In this document: positions 8,721 through 17,052 of the stretch, piece by piece | How the letters are laid out: each line of letters opens with the position of its first letter | Numbering within the stretch: position 1 is the stretch's first letter | Assembly: GCF_023156285.1 (NCBI RefSeq) | Contig: NZ_JAKZAJ010000002.1 | Coordinates: forward strand, 124,001 to 188,000 | From: Marinobacter koreensis | GTDB lineage: Bacteria; Pseudomonadota; Gammaproteobacteria; Pseudomonadales; Oleiphilaceae | DNA length: 64,000 nucleotides | Direction: 5' to 3' | Notes under the pieces: generated by a model | Told to the model about the DNA's origin: nothing | The model's input: the letters and a program-made list of their open reading frames with translations, nothing else | Databases searched by the model: none | Translations under genes and position numbers: made by a program

Positions 8721-9431
8721 ATGAAAGCCGTTTCTGCCCTTATTCTCGGAGTCAGCACCATCATTGCCGCATCCCTGCTCGGAGACGGGTTGACCAACCT
8801 GCGCACCGGCGACCGGTTCGTGACGGTCAAGGGGGTTGCGGAACGGGAAGTACAGGCGGACCTGGCACTCTGGCCCATTCGCTTTGTTGCCACCGGCAAT
8901 ACGCTCGCCGAGGCACGGAACCGGGCGCGCGCCAGCCTGGACAGCATCCAGGCGTTCCTCAAACTTCAGGCCATTGATGCTGCCAACGTGGAACTGTTGA
9001 AGCTCGATGTCACCGACACCCGCGCGACACCTTACCCGGGAGCGGACTCGCCACAAAAGTTCATTATCAACCAGACGCTGATGGTGCGCAGCGAGGATAT
9101 CGCGCGAATCCGTCAGGCAGCGCAGAATGTCGGCGACCTGGTGGATTCCGGTGTCGTACTGTCTTCCGACTATGGCCCCTCCGGCCCCACCTACCTTTTC
9201 AACGGTCTGAACGACATCAAACCCGCGATGATTGCACAGGCCACGGCCTCCGCCCGTAAATCGGCCGAACAGTTCGCCCAGGACGCCGAGGCGGAGCTCG
9301 GGGGCCTGAGACGCGCCAATCAGGGCGTTTTCCAGATTCTGCCGCGGGACCAGGCGCCGGGCATCAGCGAAGGCCAGCAGCCAGTGAAGACCGTACGGGT
9401 GGTCTCCACCGTGGAATATTACCTTCAGTAA
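8721..9431 (+). CDS. SIMPL domain (DUF541) protein, periplasmic
   Basis: 236 residues. An N-terminal hydrophobic segment (about 4-22) is a signal anchor or uncleaved signal peptide. The rest matches the SIMPL/DUF541 family: VTVKGVAEREVQADLALWPI, a coiled helix of Ala/Arg residues, and a C-terminal strand TVRVVSTVEYYLQ. The family is widespread in proteobacterial periplasms and some members are linked to oxidative-stress resistance, but no reaction is established. Single-gene unit; GGAG lies 9 nt before the ATG. Confidence 0.8.
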   Translation: MKAVSALILGVSTIIAASLLGDGLTNLRTGDRFVTVKGVAEREVQADLALWPIRFVATGNTLAEARNRARASLDSIQAFLKLQAIDAANVELLKLDVTDTRATPYPGADSPQKFIINQTLMVRSEDIARIRQAAQNVGDLVDSGVVLSSDYGPSGPTYLFNGLNDIKPAMIAQATASARKSAEQFAQDAEAELGGLRRANQGVFQILPRDQAPGISEGQQPVKTVRVVSTVEYYLQ

Positions 9432-9442
9432 CGACGGTCCGC

Positions 9443-10510
9443 TTACTGGGTAGCGACCATTTCGTCCGTCACCTGGTATTCTCCGGCCAGCCAGCGCAGC
9501 ACCTCACTGGCTGCCGGATGATCGAAAGCATCGTAGGTGTGCTGCAGACTCTGACGTTTTTCATCACTGATCCGGTTCAGCCCGGCGTCTTCCAGCACCA
9601 ACAAATCCGCCAACAACTGATGAGCCAGGTCCTGGCCCAGCACCTCCACCGCCGCGTGCCGGAACGCCTGGCCGTATTGATAGTCTGGCCCCCGGCGATA
9701 GCTCTCTGCCAGGGTGAGCGCCGGTACCGCGGTGAGCGTGGGTTGCAACGCAGGATTGATAGCATGTCCGGCCAGGTAGGCCGCGTTCGCGGCTGGTCGC
9801 CCGGTGAAGGCCCGCAAGTGCAGATGACGGGACATCCGATCACCGTCGTTGACCGGATAATTGTCCCAGAGCAGGGGTTTGCGACCGAGAAGGTCACCGA
9901 CCCGCCGGAGATGGCCAGGGGTAATTTCCCGCGAGCACACTTCTTCCCCGGTCCAGAACACGTTAATGGCCGGATCCAGGGACTTCCCCAACGACGGAAG
10001 ATAGTCGCTCGGCCGTTCCCCGAACACCCGGTCCAGCACGGGATCGTCCGAGTAGTAACTGGGGCAGACACTGATCACGTCCACCTCGATCCGGTCCCGG
10101 ATCCAGTGCACGATATCGGCTTGCACCGCTGCGAGTCCGGGTGTGTCCGAGCGCATGTCGTCAAACAGGATGGCCAGTTCGTCAATATCCAGCCGCTCCA
10201 TCCAGGACAGCTTCCGGGCCAGAGCCTCCCGTGCGTCATCGTCAAAACGGTTGAATACCTCGTAAGGGCTTAGCCCGACCCCGAACCGGACACCCTGTTC
10301 CCGACAGAACCGGCCAAACGCCGCCAGCTCCGCGGTCTCGGCCGGGCCATGGGGTTCCTGCCAGCGCCGGCGCAGAAACGGATCCGCTTTGGGAGCGTAC
10401 AGATAGAAGTCATAACCGTGGGGGGCCAGCGTCGAAACCAGGCTCCGGCGCTCCTGCCACGTCCACAATGGCCCGTAAAATCCCTCGATGATACCCAGTG
10501 GCAGGGTCAT
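9443..10510 (-). CDS. GH84-like beta-N-acetylglucosaminidase (O-GlcNAcase family), cytoplasmic
   Basis: 355 residues. The start IIEGFYGPLWTWQERR and the phrase YDFYLYAPKADPFLRRRW are typical of glycoside hydrolase family 84. The catalytic Asp pair is in ILFDDMRSD (residues 117-118), as in substrate-assisted O-GlcNAcases. Later FWTGEEVCS and LWDNYPVND also match. No signal peptide is visible, so the enzyme should act in the cytosol. I start at 10510 because GGAGG lies 8 nt upstream. The natural substrate in bacteria is unclear; peptidoglycan-derived GlcNAc is one possibility. Confidence 0.8.
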   Translation of the reverse strand: MTLPLGIIEGFYGPLWTWQERRSLVSTLAPHGYDFYLYAPKADPFLRRRWQEPHGPAETAELAAFGRFCREQGVRFGVGLSPYEVFNRFDDDAREALARKLSWMERLDIDELAILFDDMRSDTPGLAAVQADIVHWIRDRIEVDVISVCPSYYSDDPVLDRVFGERPSDYLPSLGKSLDPAINVFWTGEEVCSREITPGHLRRVGDLLGRKPLLWDNYPVNDGDRMSRHLHLRAFTGRPAANAAYLAGHAINPALQPTLTAVPALTLAESYRRGPDYQYGQAFRHAAVEVLGQDLAHQLLADLLVLEDAGLNRISDEKRQSLQHTYDAFDHPAASEVLRWLAGEYQVTDEMVATQ

Positions 10511-10695
10511 GTCGCCGTCCTCCAACTCATGCATTACCCGACAGTCTATCCCGGCAAGGCCATTGCAGCCATGAAAGTGACCACTGGCGGAACCCGCCCG
10601 CTGATCTGGGTCAACCTGGCCATCGCTGCCAGGCCCCATAATCTTGACTAGACTCAGTTCAGAGAAAACAGACAACGACTGGCACAGGAGCATTT

Positions 10696-11154
10696 ATGGA
10701 AATCAGAACCTTCGAAGACCTCATCGACTGGACCCGACAACTCCACGCCCACCTCGCAAAATGCCTGCACGAATCCGCAGGGCAGAACAAGAATGAGCGC
10801 GCAAGCGCCCTGCTCGACTACCTCAGCAGCCATGAGAGCCTCCTGGAAAAGACGGTCGCCGAGTTTGAGCGGCAGGCAGATCCGAAGGCCATGAAAACAC
10901 GGCTTTACGACTATTCGAGCCACAAACCCATTGAGACCCATCGAACCTGTGATGCTCATTATGCCGATCTGGATTTTGACGGTATCGAACGGGAGGTCCT
11001 CGATTTCCACAAACAGGTCATGGATCTTTACGATGCCCTGATCGGCAAAGCGGAGATACGGGAGGCCAAGGCGCTCCTGGAGGATCTGAAGGCTCTGGAG
11101 CAACATGAAGCGATGCGGCTTTCGCGCCAGATTGGCCGTATGGAGGACGTCTGA
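10696..11154 (+). CDS. Conserved hypothetical helical protein, possibly ferritin-like or hemerythrin-like
   Basis: 152 residues, almost entirely predicted helix and strongly charged, with no membrane segment. His and Glu residues recur at helix positions (for example SSHESLLEKTVAEFE near 45-58, VLDFHKQVMDLYDAL near 101-115, ALEQHEAMRLSRQ near 133-145), which could form a four-helix metal-binding bundle. No full signature of ferritin or hemerythrin can be confirmed by eye. AGGAGC precedes the start. It is followed by an unrelated TRAP operon with its own promoter region. Confidence 0.5.
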   Translation: MEIRTFEDLIDWTRQLHAHLAKCLHESAGQNKNERASALLDYLSSHESLLEKTVAEFERQADPKAMKTRLYDYSSHKPIETHRTCDAHYADLDFDGIEREVLDFHKQVMDLYDALIGKAEIREAKALLEDLKALEQHEAMRLSRQIGRMEDV

Positions 11155-11211
11155 CGTCTGCGACAGATGTCATAAGACCTAAGTAGTAGAACAGCCGCAT
11201 TATCGTTTCGC

Positions 11212-11229
11212 TTGGGCGCAATAATTGCT
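11212..11229 (+). promoter_or_regulatory. Candidate sigma-54 promoter of the TRAP operon
   Basis: The string TTGGGCGCAATAATTGCT places GG and GC 10 nt apart, as in sigma-54 -24/-12 promoters, with a good -12 (TTGCT) and a weaker -24. It lies about 80 bp before dctP. Dicarboxylate TRAP operons in Pseudomonas are RpoN-dependent, which makes this plausible, but no enhancer-binding regulator gene is adjacent. Confidence 0.35.
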
Positions 11230-11309
11230 ACCTTGAACTAACATATGGAGTTGTTAGTCCCTACAGGGAAAGACAAGACTCACAAAAACGATAAGAGGAT
11301 TGAAGAGCA

Positions 11310-12386
11310 ATGAAGATCCGTTCTGTTCTTTCCGCGGCTGTGTTGGCTGTGGCAGCTACCTTTGCCAGCACACAGGCGCTCGCCCAGGATACCTACACCC
11401 TCCGCCTTGCAGAAACCTGGGGGCCGAACTTCCCCATTTTTGGCGACACCACCAAGCGCTTCGCCAAGCTCGCAGAGGAAATGTCTGACGGTCGTCTGCG
11501 CATTCGCATCGACTCGTCCAACAAGCACAAGGCCCCCTTCGGCATTTTCGACATGGTCAAGGCCGGCCAGTACGACATGGGCCACTCCGCCTCCTATTAC
11601 TGGAAAGGCAAGGTCCCCGAGACCCTGTTCTTCACCAGCATGCCCTTCGGTATGACCGCCGTCGAGCAGTACGCCTGGTTCTATGAAGGCGACGGCATGA
11701 AGCTCATGCAGGAAGTTTACGGTCCGCACAACCTGCTGTCCTTCCCGGGCGGTAACACCGGTGTGCAGATGGGCGGCTGGTTCCGCAAGGAAATCAAATC
11801 CCTGGACGACCTGCAGGGCCTCAAGATGCGGATTCCGGGCTTTGCCGGCGAAGTGTTCGCGAAAGTGGGCGTCAGCCCGACCAACATCCCGCCGGGAGAG
11901 CTTTACACCGCTCTTGAGCGCAACACCATCGACGCCGTCGAATGGGTTGGGCCGGCCCTGGACCTGCGTCTGGGCTTCCAGCAGATCGCTGACTACTACT
12001 ACACCGGCTGGCACGAGCCTGCGACCGAGCTGCAGTTCCTGATCAACAAGGACAGCTGGAACAAACTGCCGAAGGACCTTCAGGCCATCCTGAAGACCGC
12101 GATGCGCGTCTCTGCCTACGACATGCTGATCCAGTCTCAGGATGCCAACGCCAAGGCCTGGGCGACCATCAAGGAAAAATACCCCAACGTTCAGATCAAA
12201 CACTTCCCGGATAGCGTGTTCAAGGCCATGTACAAGGCCAACAACGAACTGCTGAAGGAAGTGGCTGCAAAGAGCGACCTGGCGGCCAAAATCATCAAGT
12301 CCCAGGAAGACTATCTGAAGCAGACCCGCGCTTACACCAATATCTCTGAACGTGCCTACCTCAACACCATGGCCGAAGTCGAGTAA
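11310..12386 (+). CDS. TRAP transporter solute-binding protein (DctP family, TakP-like)
   Basis: 358 residues with a Sec signal peptide cleaved near ASTQALA-QD (residue 25). The mature protein is a periplasmic DctP-type binding protein; PGGNTGVQMGGWFRKEI and ALERNTIDAVEWVGPALDL recall TakP, which binds 2-oxo acids such as pyruvate. Arg173 equivalents in LKMRIPGFAGEVF would clamp the substrate carboxylate. AGAGGATTGAAGAGCA precedes the ATG. It is the first gene of a P-Q-M operon. The ligand is likely a monocarboxylate or 2-oxo acid, by family resemblance only. Confidence 0.88.
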   Translation: MKIRSVLSAAVLAVAATFASTQALAQDTYTLRLAETWGPNFPIFGDTTKRFAKLAEEMSDGRLRIRIDSSNKHKAPFGIFDMVKAGQYDMGHSASYYWKGKVPETLFFTSMPFGMTAVEQYAWFYEGDGMKLMQEVYGPHNLLSFPGGNTGVQMGGWFRKEIKSLDDLQGLKMRIPGFAGEVFAKVGVSPTNIPPGELYTALERNTIDAVEWVGPALDLRLGFQQIADYYYTGWHEPATELQFLINKDSWNKLPKDLQAILKTAMRVSAYDMLIQSQDANAKAWATIKEKYPNVQIKHFPDSVFKAMYKANNELLKEVAAKSDLAAKIIKSQEDYLKQTRAYTNISERAYLNTMAEVE

Positions 12387-12405
12387 ACTATCGTCCGTTT
12401 CAGAG

Positions 12406-12436
12406 CCGGGATCGCTCAAGCAGTGATCCCGGTTTT
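12406..12436 (+). terminator. Hairpin between binding-protein and permease genes (partial terminator)
   Basis: CCGGGATC pairs with GATCCCGG across a loop and is followed by TTTT. Lying between dctP and dctQ, it would reduce read-through and leave the binding protein in excess of the permeases. Confidence 0.6.
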
Positions 12437-12490
12437 GTCGTTTATAGCAACTGAAAAGTCGCCAGTCCGCATGGCGGAGGATCATCAACA

Positions 12491-13036
12491 ATGAGGTGGA
12501 TTATCAAACTGGACGAGTGGCTTGCCACTGCGTCCAAGGTCTGTGGTTGGGTCGCCTGTGGGGCCATGATACTGATGGCCCTCAACGTGTTTTACGACGT
12601 TGTTGCACGCTACGCATTCAACTCGGTTTCAATCGGTTTGCAGGAGATGGAATGGCACCTTTATTCGGTTGTCTTCCTGCTTGGTATTCCCTACGCGTTG
12701 CGCACGGATGGCCACGTTCGCGTGGATGTGCTTTACACCAAATGGGGGCAGAAAACCAAGGCCTGGGTTAACCTGGTTGGGGCCATTATTTTTGTAATCC
12801 CCTTCGCCTACCTGATCGCCACTTACGGCTATGACTTCGCCCTGGACTCCTACAACATGGGAGAAGGCAGTGGCGACCCCGGCGGCCTGCCGTATCGCTG
12901 GATCATCAAATCCGTTATTCCCCTGACCGCGTTCTTCATCGGCACCGCTGGCCTGAACATGGTTACCTTTGCCATTCGAGTGCTGGCCGGCGACAAATCC
13001 TATGAAGTTGAACACAGCGCGGAGGGCCTGGCATGA
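12491..13036 (+). CDS. TRAP transporter small permease (DctQ)
   Basis: 181 residues with four predicted membrane helices (about 18-40, 53-75, 92-112, 140-162). The motif EMEWHLYSVVFLLGIPYALRTDGHVRVDV is the usual signature of the 4-TM TRAP subunit. It pairs with the large permease encoded next, whose ATG overlaps its stop codon (ATGA). GGAGG lies 11 nt before the start. Confidence 0.92.
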   Translation: MRWIIKLDEWLATASKVCGWVACGAMILMALNVFYDVVARYAFNSVSIGLQEMEWHLYSVVFLLGIPYALRTDGHVRVDVLYTKWGQKTKAWVNLVGAIIFVIPFAYLIATYGYDFALDSYNMGEGSGDPGGLPYRWIIKSVIPLTAFFIGTAGLNMVTFAIRVLAGDKSYEVEHSAEGLA

Positions 13037-14334
13037 CCGGTATTGTAATGTTCGGAGCGGCCCTGCTCCTGCTGATGGTCGGCTTTCCCGTCGCCTTTAC
13101 GTTTGGTGGCGTGGCCCTGTTCTTTGGCATCTATGCACAGGGTATGGATCTGTTTGCGTTCATGCCGTTCCGCATCATGAGCGTGATGCAGAACAAGGTT
13201 TTGATGGCGGTTCCCCTGTTTATCTTCATGGGCGTGGTGCTCCAGCGCACCAAACTGGCAGAACAACTGCTGACTTCCATGGGTCGCCTGTTTGGCGGGC
13301 TACCCGGCGGCCTTGCGATCTCCACCATTGTGGTCGGTGCCCTGCTGGCTGCCTCCACCGGCGTGGTGGGCGCCAGTGTCGTTGCCATGGGCCTGATCTC
13401 GCTGCCAGTCATGCTGGCCCACAAATACGACAAGCGCCTCAGCACCGGCGTTATCTGCGCCTCGGGCACACTCGGCCAGATTGTTCCTCCATCCATCATC
13501 CTGATCATCCTTGGGGATGTACTCGGCCTTCCCGTCGGTGACCTGTTCCGCGCGGCTGTCGGCCCTGGCGTTGTCCTCATTGGTCTCTACATCGCCTACA
13601 TCCTGATCATGACCCGGTTCAAACCGGAAACGGCGCCCGCCATGCCTGCGGATCACTCCCTGTCCCGAAAGCAGGAAATCGGCGCCGCACTGCTGGCGAT
13701 CATTCCGCCCCTCGCCCTGATCGTTGTCGTATTGGGCTCGATTTTCGCGGGCATCGCCACACCCACCGAATCCTCGGCCCTGGGCGGCGTTGGCGCGATT
13801 GTGCTTGCGATCATCTACCGGCAGTTTTCGTTCAAAATGGTGTGGAACGCGGCCAAGGATACCGTCAGCGTGACCGCCATGGTGTTCGCAATCCTGATCG
13901 GTGCCACTGCGTTCTCCATGGTGTTCAGTTACACCGGTGGCGATTACCTGCTGGAAGACTGGCTGCACATGCTTCCGGGAGACCATTGGGGCTTCATCAT
14001 CCTGTCGATGGTGGTCATCCTGATTCTGGGTTTCTTCATCGATTTCGTGGAGATCTCTTTTATCATCGTGCCCATCCTGTCACCGGTGGCCGAGGCCATG
14101 GGCGTCAACATGCTGTGGTTCGCGATTTTGATCGCCATGAACCTGCAAACCAGCTTCCTGACACCGCCTTTCGGGTTCGCACTCTTCTACCTGAAAGGTG
14201 TCGCGCCTCCGCAGGTAAAGACTATTGATATCTACAAGGGCATTATCCCCTTCATTCTCCTGCAGATCCTGGTACTGGCCATGATCATCATTTTCCCGGA
14301 ATGGTTCGGGATGACCGATCTGGCGACCTACTAG
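13033..14334 (+). CDS. TRAP transporter large permease (DctM)
   Basis: 433 residues with about 12 hydrophobic spans. Typical DctM phrases are visible: VPLFIFMGVVLQRTKLAEQLL, GGLAISTIVVGALLAASTGVVGASVVAMG, and GTLGQIVPPSIILIILGD. It forms the Na+-coupled channel that takes substrate from the periplasmic binding protein. Translation is probably coupled to dctQ by the 4-nt overlap. A strong terminator follows. Confidence 0.95.
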   Translation: MTGIVMFGAALLLLMVGFPVAFTFGGVALFFGIYAQGMDLFAFMPFRIMSVMQNKVLMAVPLFIFMGVVLQRTKLAEQLLTSMGRLFGGLPGGLAISTIVVGALLAASTGVVGASVVAMGLISLPVMLAHKYDKRLSTGVICASGTLGQIVPPSIILIILGDVLGLPVGDLFRAAVGPGVVLIGLYIAYILIMTRFKPETAPAMPADHSLSRKQEIGAALLAIIPPLALIVVVLGSIFAGIATPTESSALGGVGAIVLAIIYRQFSFKMVWNAAKDTVSVTAMVFAILIGATAFSMVFSYTGGDYLLEDWLHMLPGDHWGFIILSMVVILILGFFIDFVEISFIIVPILSPVAEAMGVNMLWFAILIAMNLQTSFLTPPFGFALFYLKGVAPPQVKTIDIYKGIIPFILLQILVLAMIIIFPEWFGMTDLATY

Positions 14335-14348
14335 TCACTGTGATCACC

Positions 14349-14376
14349 AAAGCCGGGCCCTGCGCCCGGCTTTTTT
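14349..14376 (+). terminator. Terminator of the TRAP operon
   Basis: AAGCCGGGC pairs with GCCCGGCTT around a short loop, followed by a run of six T. It ends the P-Q-M operon. Confidence 0.85.
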
Positions 14377-14520
14377 ATGCCCGCTCTCCAAACCTGACAT
14401 TTTGCCATCCTTTTCTATACTGAACGGAAAACTGGTGATTCCCAGCCAGGTTATCGGGATACGCCTGACCACGTTCGCGCCAGAAATTGATGCAACAACC
14501 GGCAAGGGAGAGCGGAATCC

Positions 14521-15834
14521 ATGACAGACAGTACGGTACGAAAGACCGATTCGACGGAACAGTCCCACAAAGCCCACGTTCTGACCCTGCCGCTGGAAAA
14601 CGCCCAGGCAGACCGGGAACCCCACAGTTATGAGCGCTGGCTGATTACCAAGCTCATGCGAATGGCAGGCTCGCCGCCCGTGACCTTCCGGCTGTGGAAC
14701 GGAGAGCTGATCGAACCGGAAGACCAGGAAGCGCAATTCGTCCTGACGCTGACCGATCACAAGGCACTGTATTCTCTGGTCGCCAATCCCAACCTGGCCT
14801 TTGGTGACCTTTATGCGGCCGGGCGACTCACGATCGACGGTGACCTGCCGGATCTGATGGAAACCCTGTACCGGGCCGTTCACAACGCCCGACAGAAATG
14901 GCCGAAATGGCTGGACGCACTCTGGAAGAACCACAATCCCAGGGCCACGGGCATCGCCGAAGCCAAGGAAAACATTCACCATCATTACGATCTCGGCAAC
15001 GAGTTCTACCAACTCTGGCTCGATCAGGCCGAAATGCAGTACACCTGCGCCTATTACGAGCAACCGGACCTGTCACTGGAACAGGCCCAACTGGCCAAGC
15101 TGGAACACGTCTGTCGCAAGCTTCGGCTGAAACCGGGCATGACGGTGGTTGAAGCCGGTTGCGGCTGGGGCGGTCTCGCCCGGTATATGGCTCGACATTA
15201 TGGCGTCACTGTCCACTCCTACAACATATCCCGGGAGCAGCTCACTTACGCCGAACAGGAAGCGAAGAAACAGGGCCTGGATCACCTGATCACCTATGTC
15301 GAAGACGATTACCGGAACATTGAAGGGCAATACGATGCCTTTGTTTCCGTGGGTATGCTCGAGCACGTCGGCAAAGAGAATTTCGAAGCATTATCCGAGC
15401 TGATCAAGCGCTCCCTCAAACCCGATGGCATCGCACTGCTGCACAGCATCGGGAGAAACCGCCCCATGCTCATGAACGCCTGGATTGAAAAACGGATTTT
15501 CCCCGGCGCCTACCCACCCAGCATCGGTGAGTTCATGGAAATCTGCGAGCATGGCGACTTCTCGGTGCTTGATGTCGAAAACCTGAGGTTGCACTACGCC
15601 CAGACCCTGACTCACTGGCTCGACCGGTTCAACGCCAGCGAAGACGAGGTCGCCGACATGTACGACGCGCACTTCACCCGGGCCTGGCGTCTCTACCTGG
15701 CAGGCTCCATTGCCGCGTTTCGCGCCGGTTCGCTCCAGCTCTTCCAGGTGGTGTTTACCCACGGCGACAACAATCAGCTGCCCCGCAGCCGGGCAGACCT
15801 GTACCAATCCACCGCGGCGCCGGAGGAGGCCTGA
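14521..15834 (+). CDS. Cyclopropane-fatty-acyl-phospholipid synthase family methyltransferase
   Basis: 437 residues, longer than the 382-residue E. coli enzyme. The N-terminal lipid-binding region precedes a Rossmann methyltransferase with SAM motif VVEAGCGWGGLARY (about 209-222). Residues known from the E. coli synthase are kept: the Cys in MQYTCAYY, the bicarbonate-binding Glu in GMLEHVGKEN, His in LLHSIG, and Tyr in LHYAQTL. It should transfer a methylene or methyl group from SAM to the double bond of membrane acyl chains. Its TGA overlaps the ATG of a flavin reductase, so the product may be modified further. Preceded by GGGAGAGCGG. Confidence 0.85.
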   Translation: MTDSTVRKTDSTEQSHKAHVLTLPLENAQADREPHSYERWLITKLMRMAGSPPVTFRLWNGELIEPEDQEAQFVLTLTDHKALYSLVANPNLAFGDLYAAGRLTIDGDLPDLMETLYRAVHNARQKWPKWLDALWKNHNPRATGIAEAKENIHHHYDLGNEFYQLWLDQAEMQYTCAYYEQPDLSLEQAQLAKLEHVCRKLRLKPGMTVVEAGCGWGGLARYMARHYGVTVHSYNISREQLTYAEQEAKKQGLDHLITYVEDDYRNIEGQYDAFVSVGMLEHVGKENFEALSELIKRSLKPDGIALLHSIGRNRPMLMNAWIEKRIFPGAYPPSIGEFMEICEHGDFSVLDVENLRLHYAQTLTHWLDRFNASEDEVADMYDAHFTRAWRLYLAGSIAAFRAGSLQLFQVVFTHGDNNQLPRSRADLYQSTAAPEEA

Positions 15835-17000
15835 TGGAGTACTACGACCTGATCATTGTCGGCGCGGGACCAGCGGGATCGACGCTGGCCAAAGCGCTGG
15901 AAGGCAGCAATAAGCGCATCCTGATCATCGACAAACAGACTTTCCCCCGGGACAAGACCTGTGCCGGCTGGGTAACGCCAAGCGTCCTGGACACCCTTCA
16001 GATCGATACTGAGGACTACCAGGTCGGTCGTACTCTCCAGCCGATCCGGCGCTTTCGCATCGGCATGATGGGACAACCTGCCGTGGAGAACAACCATGGG
16101 CAGGTGGTCAGCTATGGCATTCGCCGCTGTGAATTCGACGCGTATCTGCTGGATCGCGTCACCGCGCCAAAGCAACTGGGCACGCCGGTGAAATCGATTA
16201 TTCGCCGTGATGGCAACTGGGTGGTAAACGATACCTGGGAAGCCCCAATGATCGTCGGCGCCGGAGGCCACTTCTGCCCGGTTGCCCGGCTACTGGGGGA
16301 AGGGCCCGGCGGCCACGAGACCGTGGTCGCGGCCAAGGAAGTGGAATTCGAGATGACACCGGACCAGGCGGAACAGTGCAACGCCCGAGGTGATACGCCC
16401 GAACTCTGGTTCTGCCGGGACCTGAAAGGCTACGCGTGGGTTTTCAGGAAAGGCAACTACCTGAACATCGGTCTTGGCCGGGAGGACAACCACAAACTCA
16501 GCGATCACCTTGAGTCTTTCGTCGAGGAAATGAAAGACTCAGGGCGAATTCCGCCGGATCTCCCCGGTCGATTCAAGGGACACGCTTATCTGCTCTACAA
16601 TCATGCCGACCGTCCTCTCGTGGACGACGGCGTTCTGCTGATCGGTGATGCGGCCGGGCTGGCCTACACCCAGAGCGGAGAGGGTATCCGTCCAGCCATC
16701 GAATCGGCCCTGCTGGCAGCGCAAGTCATCAGTGATGCGACCGACTATTCCGCATCGTCGCTGGAAAGTTATGGCTCCGCCATCGCAGAACGATTCGGTA
16801 ACCGCGCGAATGAGGCACAGCACGGCTGGCAAATCCCTGATTGGGTCCGGATGCCACTGGCCAGTTCGCTGATGCGGTCGCACTGGTTCACCCGGAAAGT
16901 CGTGACCGAAAAATGGTTTCTGCACCAGGAGGTGCCACCACTGGAAATCACGGACAGCCCTGCTCTTAACCTGCAGCGGGGGACTGCCCAACATCCATAA
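15834..17000 (+). CDS. FAD-dependent oxidoreductase, geranylgeranyl-reductase-like
   Basis: 388 residues. The dinucleotide-binding motif IIVGAGPAGSTLAKAL lies at residues 7-22, followed by the family phrase DKTCAGWVTP and a second FAD motif VLLIGDAAGLAYTQSGEGI. This is the geranylgeranyl reductase branch of flavoproteins, which saturate or oxidise long hydrocarbon chains. The start codon overlaps the stop of the methyltransferase by one base (TGATG). A joint role in acyl-chain modification, comparable to the methyltransferase/flavoprotein pairs that make 10-methyl fatty acids in actinobacteria, is an inference. Confidence 0.75.
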   Translation: MEYYDLIIVGAGPAGSTLAKALEGSNKRILIIDKQTFPRDKTCAGWVTPSVLDTLQIDTEDYQVGRTLQPIRRFRIGMMGQPAVENNHGQVVSYGIRRCEFDAYLLDRVTAPKQLGTPVKSIIRRDGNWVVNDTWEAPMIVGAGGHFCPVARLLGEGPGGHETVVAAKEVEFEMTPDQAEQCNARGDTPELWFCRDLKGYAWVFRKGNYLNIGLGREDNHKLSDHLESFVEEMKDSGRIPPDLPGRFKGHAYLLYNHADRPLVDDGVLLIGDAAGLAYTQSGEGIRPAIESALLAAQVISDATDYSASSLESYGSAIAERFGNRANEAQHGWQIPDWVRMPLASSLMRSHWFTRKVVTEKWFLHQEVPPLEITDSPALNLQRGTAQHP

Positions 17001-17004
17001 AAAA

Positions 17005-17024
17005 GCCGGGGCTTACGCCCCGGC
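17005..17024 (-). terminator. Terminator between flavin reductase and porin
   Basis: Perfect repeat GCCGGGGC / GCCCCGGC with a 4-nt loop. On the minus strand it is followed by six T residues, so it mainly terminates the porin gene; it also lies right after the plus-strand flavoprotein. Confidence 0.8.
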
Positions 17025-17052
17025 AATGTCCTGATAACTCAAAGAAAGGGTA

